Below are positions 1-5,766 of a DNA stretch of 64,000 nucleotides, one piece after another. The notes under the pieces are model-generated. The model was given only the letters and a program-made list of their open reading frames with translations. It ran no database searches and had not been told where the DNA came from. The stretch lies in assembly GCA_036620675.1 (NCBI GenBank), contig JAZHEE010000001.1; one strand, 5' to 3'. Every line of letters begins with the position of its first letter. The first letter of the stretch is position 1. This stretch comes from Jejubacter sp036620675 (GTDB lineage: Bacteria > Pseudomonadota > Gammaproteobacteria > Enterobacterales > Enterobacteriaceae). Both the position numbers and the translations under genes were made by a program.

Positions 1-86
1 CCTGGACGCATGTTAACGCAGCCCTGACTGGTGTTCGTCAGTCGGTCGCTGAGGAAGAAGACCGCCCAAACTTTGACGCTATCTGA
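1..86 (+). CDS. C-terminal tail of an unknown gene, cut by the window edge
   Basis: Only one forward frame is open here (codons from base 3 to the TGA at 84-86). It gives 27 residues ending in an acidic stretch, EEEDRPNFDAI. The stop lies 2 bases before the integrase ATG, so the two genes are probably co-transcribed and may be translationally coupled. Genes in this position next to an integrase are often excisionases or small phage proteins, but the fragment is too short to assign to any family and I do not recognise it. Confidence 0.45.
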   Translation, partial: WTHVNAALTGVRQSVAEEEDRPNFDAI

Positions 87-88
87 TT

Positions 89-1120
89 ATGACCAGACGT
101 AGAAAAAACCCGGAGGATAATAAACTCCCTCCCCGCGTTTATAAAAACAAATACAGCTATTACTACAAACCAACATCGAAAGAATGCATCACCATTGGCC
201 CGGTAACTATGCCTATTTCTCAACTGTGGGCTAAATATGAGGCTCTATTATCGGAACAGGCTAACGTTATGTCCTTCTCCCGGTTATGGGATATGTTCCT
301 TAAAAGTGCGTACTACCTGGAATTAAAGCCCCGAACTCAAAAGGACTACCTACAGCACCAGAAAAAACTACTGGTGGTTTTTGGGAAGGTTCAGGCAGAT
401 AAAATAAAACCGGAAGATGTCAGAAAATTTATGGATCGCCGTGGACTCCAAAGTAAAACCCAGGCCAACCATGAAATGAGCAGTATGTCCCGCGTTTATC
501 GGTGGGGATATGAAAGGGGATATGTGAAAGGTAACCCATGCCAGGGGGTAAGCAAATTTAAATCGGAGGCACGCGACAGGTATATCACCGATAAAGAATA
601 TGAGGCGATTTATCTGGTCGCTGATAACGTCGTAAGAGTGGCAATGGAAATAGCCTACCTGTGCGCGGCCCGGCTCTCTGACGTTCTGGGCCTGAAATGG
701 AAACAGGTAGCTGATGAGGGGATCTTCATCCAGCAGGGAAAGACTGGCACAAAGCAGATTAAGCTATGGACGCCCCGACTACGCCAGGCGGTAGAGCTGG
801 CCCACAGCTTCTCAACACCCAACAACCCGGAATCATGTGTACTTCTGGGAAACCACGGTAGCGGCTTTACGAAGCGTGGATTTAGCAACCGCTGGGAGAC
901 GGCGAGACAGAAAGCTTCCCTTTCTCTGGGGTATGCGCTCGACTGTACCTTCCATGACCTCAAAGCGAAGGGGATATCAGATTATGAAGGCAGCAGCAGA
1001 GATAAGCAGCTTTTCAGCGGCCACAAAACTGAAAGCCAGGTGCTGGTCTATGACCGAAAAATTAAGCGCTCCCCAACACTGGATCGCCCTTCTCTCACCG
1101 GGAGTAATTCTAAGCGTTAA
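89..1120 (+). CDS. int: Phage-type tyrosine site-specific integrase
   Basis: A 343-residue tyrosine recombinase that would catalyse integration and excision of the element lying to its left. Residues about 55-150 look like the SAM-like core-binding domain (AKTQANHEMSSMSRVY-type helices) and about 165-330 form the catalytic domain. Visible active-site residues are R195 (CAARLSDVLGL), K218 (GKTGTK), H289 (FHDLKAKG), H312 (SGHKTE) and the nucleophile Y321 (VYDRK). The usual second arginine of the HxxR box is a lysine (K292), as in the DLKAKG-type subfamily of phage integrases. The gene reads toward the 3' end of tRNA-Ser, 66 bp away, the classic arrangement of a tRNA-integrated prophage or island. 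It is visibly richer in A+T than the core genes to the right. No clear Shine-Dalgarno sequence precedes the ATG, so coupling to the upstream gene is likely. Confidence 0.93.
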   Translation: MTRRRKNPEDNKLPPRVYKNKYSYYYKPTSKECITIGPVTMPISQLWAKYEALLSEQANVMSFSRLWDMFLKSAYYLELKPRTQKDYLQHQKKLLVVFGKVQADKIKPEDVRKFMDRRGLQSKTQANHEMSSMSRVYRWGYERGYVKGNPCQGVSKFKSEARDRYITDKEYEAIYLVADNVVRVAMEIAYLCAARLSDVLGLKWKQVADEGIFIQQGKTGTKQIKLWTPRLRQAVELAHSFSTPNNPESCVLLGNHGSGFTKRGFSNRWETARQKASLSLGYALDCTFHDLKAKGISDYEGSSRDKQLFSGHKTESQVLVYDRKIKRSPTLDRPSLTGSNSKR

Positions 1121-1138
1121 TTCTAAGTCCGTTCTAAG
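1106..1138. repeat. Three copies of TTCTAAG at the integrase 3' end, possible integrase arm sites
   Basis: TTCTAAG occurs at 1108-1114, 1121-1127 and 1132-1138, all in the same orientation with starts 13 and 11 bp apart. The first two are part of a longer repeat, AATTCTAAG. The array straddles the integrase stop codon and lies within 80 bp of the tRNA 3' end. Clustered direct repeats at this position resemble the arm-type sites bound by the N-terminal domain of lambda-like integrases. The binding role is inferred from position only. Confidence 0.4.
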
Positions 1139-1153
1139 AGCGCATACGAAAAA

Positions 1154-1175
1154 GGGGCTGCCATTCGGCAACCCC
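1154..1175 (-). terminator. Hairpin terminator downstream of tRNA-Ser (possibly bidirectional)
   Basis: A 9-bp stem with one mismatch and a 4-base ATTC loop (arms 1154-1162 and 1167-1175). Read on the minus strand it is followed by TTTTT, fitting a Rho-independent terminator for the tRNA. Read on the plus strand it is followed by TTGTTTT and could also end the integrase transcript. Confidence 0.7.
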
Positions 1176-1185
1176 TTGTTTTATA

Positions 1186-1273
1186 TGGCGGAAGCGCAGA
1201 GATTCGAACTCTGGGAGGGTTTCCCCTCGCCGGTTTTCAAGACCGGTGCCTTCAACCGCTCGGCCACACTTCC
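1186..1273 (-). tRNA. serT: tRNA-Ser (anticodon UGA)
   Basis: An 88-nt class II tRNA on the minus strand: 5' GGAAGTGTGGCCGAGCGGTT, anticodon TGA in a CTTGAAA loop, a long variable arm, a T-loop TTCGAAT, and an encoded CCA (1186-1188). It reads UCA and other UCN serine codons. Sequence and length match E. coli serT, which also lies next to yccA. The gene is intact although an integrase sits at its 3' end, so the 3' half is probably shared with the att core of the integrated element. Confidence 0.97.
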
Positions 1274-1285
1274 GTAATGAGGCGC

Positions 1286-1314
1286 ACTATAAACATCCCC
1301 CCGTCGTCTGTAAA
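1286..1314 (-). promoter_or_regulatory. Promoter of serT
   Basis: On the minus strand TTTACA (1309-1314) and TATAGT (1286-1291) are separated by exactly 17 bp. The -10 box is followed by a GC-rich discriminator (GCGCC), as is typical of stable-RNA promoters under stringent control. Transcription would begin a few bases before the mature tRNA 5' end. Confidence 0.75.
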
Positions 1315-1545
1315 GCCTCAATGCGTTCGATCGGGCGAAAAAACAGCAACCTGGCTTTATTTGCCGCTAATATCACCAAATAGCTCAGCAATGCAGCAGC
1401 ATATCGGTCGTATCCCCCTGAGATAGGGTGATACCACTCTGCGGGTCAGCTTCCCGTTATGCAAACAGATAGCAGGCGAATAAAGAGTGATTTATCAGTA
1501 ATAAAGCGCGTTCTGCGGCCTGACGCCACAAAGCGCACATTTTGA

Positions 1546-1560
1546 GTAAAGATGGGTAAA
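1546..1560 (+). promoter_or_regulatory. CpxR-type box upstream of yccA
   Basis: GTAAA-GATGG-GTAAA is an exact match to the CpxR consensus GTAAA-N5-GTAAA and lies 74 bp upstream of the yccA start in the same orientation. E. coli yccA is a reported member of the Cpx envelope-stress regulon, which supports function. A matching -10 element is less clear (TATTCT at 1589-1594 is one candidate). Confidence 0.7.
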
Positions 1561-1633
1561 CCCCCTTCCCCCCTTACAGCCGCGCCTCTATTCTCAGACA
1601 CTACTACACCTGTATATAAAAAGAGAGTGACTA

Positions 1634-2293
1634 ATGGATCGCATCATTACCTCTTCGCGCGACAGAGCGTCGCTGCTCAGCACCAACAAAGTGCTGCGTA
1701 ATACCTATTTTCTTCTGGGGCTAACCCTGGCCTTCTCGGCGCTGACCGCAACAGCCAGCACCATGCTGGCGCTGCCGTCCCCGGGGCTTATCCTGACGCT
1801 GGTCGGGATGTACGGCCTGATGTTCCTGACCTATCGCCTGGCGAATAGGCCCTCTGGTATTCTGGCAGCTTTCGCTTTTACCGGCTTCCTGGGTTATATC
1901 CTTGGGCCAATCCTGAATAGCTACCTCTCTGCCGGCATGGGCGATATTATCGGCATGGCGCTGGGCGGCACCGCACTGGTTTTCTTCTGCTGTTCAGCCT
2001 ACGTGCTGACCACCCGCAAGGATATGTCTTTCCTGGGCGGTATGCTGATGGCGGGTATCGTGGTGGTTCTGGTGGGCATGGTCGCGAACCTGTTTCTGCA
2101 GATTCCGGCCCTGCACCTGGCAATCAGCGCGCTGTTTATCCTGATCTCTTCCGGCGCGATTCTGTTTGAGACCAGCAACATCATTCACGGCGGCGAGACC
2201 AACTATATTCGCGCCACCGTCAGCCTGTATGTTTCGCTGTACAACATCTTTGTCAGCCTGCTCAGCATTCTGGGCTTCGCCAGCCGCGACTAA
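1634..2293 (+). CDS. yccA: Inner-membrane FtsH modulator YccA (BAX inhibitor-1 family)
   Basis: A 219-residue TEGT/BAX-inhibitor-1 family membrane protein, the same length as the E. coli orthologue. After a short polar N-terminus (MDRIITSSRDRASLLSTNK) the sequence is a run of about seven hydrophobic segments ending near residue 212, with an Asp in the last helical region as in the family. In E. coli YccA interacts with the AAA protease FtsH and protects SecY from degradation when translocons jam. A GAGAG Shine-Dalgarno sequence precedes the ATG. The gene stands alone, with its own Cpx-type box upstream and a strong terminator downstream. Confidence 0.93.
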   Translation: MDRIITSSRDRASLLSTNKVLRNTYFLLGLTLAFSALTATASTMLALPSPGLILTLVGMYGLMFLTYRLANRPSGILAAFAFTGFLGYILGPILNSYLSAGMGDIIGMALGGTALVFFCCSAYVLTTRKDMSFLGGMLMAGIVVVLVGMVANLFLQIPALHLAISALFILISSGAILFETSNIIHGGETNYIRATVSLYVSLYNIFVSLLSILGFASRD

Positions 2294-2320
2294 CGCAGTA
2301 TCTGGCCCTGTCCACTCCGA

Positions 2321-2347
2321 CCCCGCTCCGGCGGGGTTTTGTTTTTT
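2321..2347 (+). terminator. Rho-independent terminator after yccA
   Basis: CCCCGC-TCCG-GCGGGG (2321-2336) followed directly by TTTTGTTTTTT. It ends about 30 bases after the yccA stop and separates it from tusE. Confidence 0.9.
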
Positions 2348-2403
2348 GGGACGCCGGAAATTTGCTAGACTGGCTGCCGTTTGACAGTAACGGACAGCAT
2401 CCC

Positions 2404-2733
2404 GTGTTGATATTTGAAGGTAAAGAGTTTGAAACCGATAGCGAAGGCTATCTGAAAAACAGTCATGAATGGTGTGAAGCGCTGGCGCCGGTTATCGCTC
2501 AGGGCGAAGGTATTACTCTGACGCCGGAGCACTGGGAAGTGGTGCGTTTCGTGCGCGACTTTTATCTGGAGTTTAATACCTCCCCCGCCATCCGCATGCT
2601 GGTCAAAGCCATGGCGAAAAAATTTGGCGAAGAGAAAGGCAACAGCCGTTATCTGTATCGCCTTTTCCCTAAAGGGCCGGCAAAGCAGGCCACAAAAATT
2701 GCCGGCCTGCCAAAGCCCGTTAAGTGCATCTGA
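2404..2733 (+). CDS. tusE: Sulfurtransferase TusE (tRNA 2-thiouridine synthesis)
   Basis: A 109-residue DsrC/TusE family protein. It accepts sulfur from TusBCD and passes it to MnmA for the 2-thiouridine in U34 of Lys, Glu and Gln tRNAs. The C-terminal half, including FNTSPAIRMLVKAMAKKFGE, is nearly identical to E. coli, and the sulfur-carrying cysteine is the penultimate residue (KCI end, Cys108). The start is taken as GTG at 2404 (MLIFEGKEF) because this gives the family length and aligned N-terminus. A longer frame begins at 2362 but overlaps the promoter region. It converges on yccX with a 7-bp gap. Confidence 0.93.
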   Translation: MLIFEGKEFETDSEGYLKNSHEWCEALAPVIAQGEGITLTPEHWEVVRFVRDFYLEFNTSPAIRMLVKAMAKKFGEEKGNSRYLYRLFPKGPAKQATKIAGLPKPVKCI

Positions 2734-2740
2734 TTCAGGA

Positions 2741-3019
2741 TTAATAGCGAATATCGAAGCTGTCCCATGCCCGTGACGGGGTATGGGGCTCTTTCAGCAC
2801 CCGCTCCACCCGGGCGCCGCGCGGCCCGCCCTGTTCCAGCCAGGCCATCAGCTGCTCCACCTGCGCCTTATCGCCGCAGACCAGCACTTCCACACTGCCG
2901 TCATCCAGATTACGCGCATAGCCACTCAGCCCCAGGCGACGAGCCTCCCGCTGAGTGTTATAGCGAAAACCTACGCCCTGAACCCGTCCGTATACCCAGG
3001 CTATCATACATATCGACAT
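2741..3019 (-). CDS. yccX: Acylphosphatase
   Basis: A 92-residue acylphosphatase that hydrolyses carboxyl-phosphate bonds of small acyl phosphates. The active-site signature VYGRVQGVGFRY (residues about 8-19) holds the phosphate-binding loop and arginine, and the later GYARNLDDGSVEV segment holds the catalytic asparagine. The ATG at 3019 is chosen because it follows GGGAGAAATTGC and gives the E. coli length; an upstream extension to 3106 would have no family counterpart. It is divergent from rlmI, whose start is 93 bp away. Confidence 0.93.
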   Translation of the reverse strand: MSICMIAWVYGRVQGVGFRYNTQREARRLGLSGYARNLDDGSVEVLVCGDKAQVEQLMAWLEQGGPRGARVERVLKEPHTPSRAWDSFDIRY

Positions 3020-3112
3020 GCAATTTCTCCCTGTTGTCTGATGTAACGCGTTGCAATTCCCCGATGAACTCGGGAGAATGGCGCCCATTTTCTTTCTGCC
3101 AGACATACTATT

Positions 3113-4303
3113 ATGAGCATACGTTTAGTATTAGCCAAAGGGCGCGAGAAATCGCTGCTGCGCCGTCATCCATGGGTCTTTTCCGGCGCCATCGCCCGGA
3201 TGGAAGGCAAGGCCTCACCTGGCGAAACCGTCGATGTCGTCGACCATAAAGGCACCTGGCTGGCCCGGGCCGCCTGGTCTCCTGCCTCACAGATCCGCGC
3301 CCGGGTCTGGACCTTCGATCGCAACGAAGCGGTGGATATCGACTTCTTCATTCGGCGTCTGCAAAAAGCCCAACAGTGGCGCGACTGGCTGGCCGCCCGC
3401 GACGGTCTTGATAGCTACCGTCTGATAGCCGGTGAATCCGACGGCCTGCCAGGCGTGACTATCGATCGCTTTGGTAATTTTCTGGTGCTGCAGCTGCTCT
3501 GCGCAGGTGCGGAATACCAGCGCCCGGCGCTGGTGAGCGCGCTACAGAGCCTGTATCCCGACTGCAGCATTTACGATCGTTCCGATGTCGCGGTGCGTAA
3601 AAAAGAGGGAATGGCGCTGACTCAGGGGCCGGTCTGCGGCGAACTGCCCCCGGATCTGCTGACCATCGAAGAGCACGGAATGAAGCTGCTGGTAGACATT
3701 AAAGCCGGACACAAAACGGGTTATTATCTGGACCAGCGCGACAGCCGTTTCGCCACCCGTCGTTACGTGAAGGACAAACGGGTGCTGAACTGCTTTTCAT
3801 ATACCGGCGGCTTTGCCGTCTCGGCGCTGCTCGGCGGCTGCCGCGAAGTGATCAGCGTCGATACATCGGAAGAAGCCCTGGCCATCGCTCGTCAGAACGT
3901 CACGCTAAACCAGCAGGATCCCAGCCGTGCTCAGTTTGTCCGCGACGATGTCTTTAAGCTGCTGCGCCGCTATCGCGAACAGGGCGAAACCTTTGATGTT
4001 ATCGTGATGGATCCGCCGAAATTCGTCGAAAACAAAAACCAGCTCGCCGGCGCCTGTCGCGGCTATAAGGATATCAACCTGCTGGCGCTGCAACTTCTGA
4101 ACCCTGGCGGGATACTGCTGACTTTCTCCTGCTCCGGACTGATGGCCAGCGATTTATTTCAGAAAATTGTGGCGGATGCCGCCGTCGATGCCGGTCGTGA
4201 TGTACAATTTATAGAGCAGTTCCGTCAGGCGGCCGATCATCCGGTGATCGCCTCCTACCCGGAGGGGCTGTATCTGAAAGGATTTGCCTGCCGTCTTATG
4301 TGA
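3113..4303 (+). CDS. rlmI: 23S rRNA m5C1962 methyltransferase RlmI
   Basis: A 396-residue SAM-dependent methyltransferase that makes 5-methylcytidine at position 1962 of 23S rRNA. An N-terminal PUA RNA-binding domain covers about residues 1-75 (LAKGREKSLLRRHPWVFSGA), followed by a linker domain and the Rossmann methyltransferase domain from about 190. Visible motifs are the SAM-site region LNCFSYTGGF, VMDPPKF for target binding, and FSCSG holding the catalytic cysteine. Length equals E. coli RlmI (formerly YccW). Confidence 0.95.
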   Translation: MSIRLVLAKGREKSLLRRHPWVFSGAIARMEGKASPGETVDVVDHKGTWLARAAWSPASQIRARVWTFDRNEAVDIDFFIRRLQKAQQWRDWLAARDGLDSYRLIAGESDGLPGVTIDRFGNFLVLQLLCAGAEYQRPALVSALQSLYPDCSIYDRSDVAVRKKEGMALTQGPVCGELPPDLLTIEEHGMKLLVDIKAGHKTGYYLDQRDSRFATRRYVKDKRVLNCFSYTGGFAVSALLGGCREVISVDTSEEALAIARQNVTLNQQDPSRAQFVRDDVFKLLRRYREQGETFDVIVMDPPKFVENKNQLAGACRGYKDINLLALQLLNPGGILLTFSCSGLMASDLFQKIVADAAVDAGRDVQFIEQFRQAADHPVIASYPEGLYLKGFACRLM

Positions 4304-4365
4304 CTTGATAAAGGGAAGCGCCGCCCTCATATCCGAGGAAGATATGTGTTTCCCGGGAGGTGACT

Positions 4366-4683
4366 ATGATTGCCAGCAAATTCGGTATTGGTCAGCAGGT
4401 ACGCCACACGCTGCTGGGCTATCTTGGCGTGATCGTCGACATTGACCCTGTCTACTCGCTGGATGAGCCATCGGCAGATGAACTGGCCGTTAGCGACGAT
4501 CTGCGGGCGGCCCCCTGGTATCACGTAGTGATGGAAGATGACGACGGCCATCCGGTACACACCTACCTGGCCGAAGCGCAGCTTAGCGGCGAAATTCAGC
4601 GGGAACACCCGGAACAGCCAACGCTGGACGAGCTGGCGGCCTCGATTCGCCAGCAGCTTCAGGCTCCGCGCCTGCGTAACTAA
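4366..4683 (+). CDS. hspQ: Hemimethylated-DNA-binding / heat-shock protein HspQ
   Basis: A 105-residue YccV/HspQ family protein. In E. coli it is heat induced, promotes degradation of mutant DnaA and acts as a Lon specificity enhancer. The conserved block from FGIGQQVRH to GYLGVIVDIDP and the later PWYHVVMEDD segment are characteristic, and the C-terminus LQAPRLRN is identical to E. coli. ATG 4366 is preceded by GGGAGGTG at good spacing and gives the family length; the GTG two codons upstream overlaps that Shine-Dalgarno sequence. Confidence 0.93.
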   Translation: MIASKFGIGQQVRHTLLGYLGVIVDIDPVYSLDEPSADELAVSDDLRAAPWYHVVMEDDDGHPVHTYLAEAQLSGEIQREHPEQPTLDELAASIRQQLQAPRLRN

Positions 4684-4705
4684 CCGCATTAGCCACCTCC
4701 CCTGT

Positions 4706-4734
4706 CCCCCGCTCGCCGTACTGGCAGCCGGGGG
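4706..4734. terminator. Weak hairpin between convergent hspQ and yccU
   Basis: CCCCCGCT (4706-4713) can pair with AGCCGGGGG (4726-4734) with one bulged G. No T-run follows on either strand, so termination is only a possibility. Confidence 0.3.
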
Positions 4735-4739
4735 CCAGG

Positions 4740-5153
4740 TTACTTCGCCAGCCCCAGCCGGGGAATTTCAATCGCCGGACAGCGATCCATAACCACGTTC
4801 AGCCCCGACTCCCGGGCCAGTACCGCCGCCTGTTCATTAATCACGCCAAGCTGCAGCCACAGCGTTTTCGCGCCGATGGCGATGGCCTCCTGAGCCACGC
4901 CCCAGGCCGCTTCTGCATTACGGAAAACATCCACCATATCGATCTTTTCCGGTATCTCTTCCAGACTGGCATAGCCTTGCTGGCCCAGCAGCGTCTTACC
5001 GGCGACCTTTGGCGATACGGGAATAACGTGGTAACCCTGATCTAGCAGGTATTTCATCACCCGATAGCTGGGGCGTTCCGGTTTATCGCTGGCGCCCACC
5101 AGTGCGATAGTGCGGGTTTGTGTCAGAATCCGGCTGATTTCGCTGTCTGTCAT
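4740..5153 (-). CDS. yccU: CoA-binding-fold protein YccU
   Basis: A 137-residue protein with the CoA_binding domain (a Rossmann-type fold related to the N-terminus of succinyl-CoA synthetase). The nucleotide-binding loop is ALVGASDKPERPS (residues about 17-29). The rest, through GYHVIPVSPK and AIEIPRLGLAK at the C-terminus, is strongly conserved with E. coli YccU. Its physiological role is unknown. GGAGAG precedes the ATG. In E. coli yccT follows on the other side; here the next gene is mgsA directly. Confidence 0.9.
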   Translation of the reverse strand: MTDSEISRILTQTRTIALVGASDKPERPSYRVMKYLLDQGYHVIPVSPKVAGKTLLGQQGYASLEEIPEKIDMVDVFRNAEAAWGVAQEAIAIGAKTLWLQLGVINEQAAVLARESGLNVVMDRCPAIEIPRLGLAK

Positions 5154-5306
5154 CGTACTCTCCTAAAAGCGATTAGACTAAATATCAGTGTAAAGCACCG
5201 CGCCCCGGCTCTCCACGCCCGCGCGCTTTTTTGATTTCACACGTTTGCAGCACCAGTGGCTTCCAGTAAGCTGTAGCCAGTTCAACGATCACAGCAGGAA
5301 AACAAT

Positions 5307-5765
5307 ATGGAACTGACAACCCGCACCCTGGCGCCGCACAAACATATCGCCCTGGTCGCTCACGATCACTGCAAAGATATGCTGATGAAGTGGGTGGAGC
5401 GTCATAAGGCGCTGCTGGCTAACCATACGCTGTATGGAACCGGCACCACCGGGAACCTGATTCAGCGCGCTACCGGGCTTGAGGTTAACGCCATGTTGAG
5501 TGGCCCGATGGGGGGCGACCAGCAGGTTGGCGCACTGATCTCTGAAGGTAAAATCGATGTGCTGATTTTCTTCTGGGATCCGCTTAACGCCGTGCCTCAC
5601 GACCCCGACGTTAAAGCGCTGCTGCGCCTGGCCACAGTCTGGAATATTCCGGTGGCCACCAACCTGTCCACCGCCGACTTTATTATCCAGTCGCCGCACT
5701 TTAACGACAGCGTCGATATCCTGATCCCGGATTATCAGCGCTACCTCGCTTCACGCCTGAAGTAA
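5307..5765 (+). CDS. mgsA: Methylglyoxal synthase
   Basis: A 152-residue methylglyoxal synthase that converts dihydroxyacetone phosphate to methylglyoxal and phosphate, an overflow bypass of lower glycolysis when phosphate is short or sugar phosphates accumulate. Catalytic positions known from E. coli are all present: H19 (ALVAHDH), D71 (SGPMGGDQQ), D91, H98 and D101 (WDPLNAVPHDPD). Length equals the E. coli enzyme. Its 3' end converges on helD, with one base between the stop codons. Confidence 0.96.
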   Translation: MELTTRTLAPHKHIALVAHDHCKDMLMKWVERHKALLANHTLYGTGTTGNLIQRATGLEVNAMLSGPMGGDQQVGALISEGKIDVLIFFWDPLNAVPHDPDVKALLRLATVWNIPVATNLSTADFIIQSPHFNDSVDILIPDYQRYLASRLK

Positions 5766-5766
5766 C

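Larger units (their letters stand above)
1274..1633. other. Intergenic region between serT and yccA
   Basis: No coding sequence is supported in these 360 bases. They hold the serT promoter, an unexplained imperfect inverted repeat at 1410-1434 (10-bp arms with one mismatch, GAGAT loop) and the CpxR-type box at 1546-1560. In E. coli K-12 the hya operon lies on the other side of serT; no trace is seen here. Confidence 0.6.

Noticed and set aside
837..1277. A 146-codon frame running from int through the tRNA
   Set aside because: It overlaps the integrase in another frame and then reads antisense through serT, so it cannot be a real gene.
1610..1623. CTGTATATAAAAAG before yccA as a LexA box
   Set aside because: Only the left half-site CTGT is present; the ACAG half is missing.
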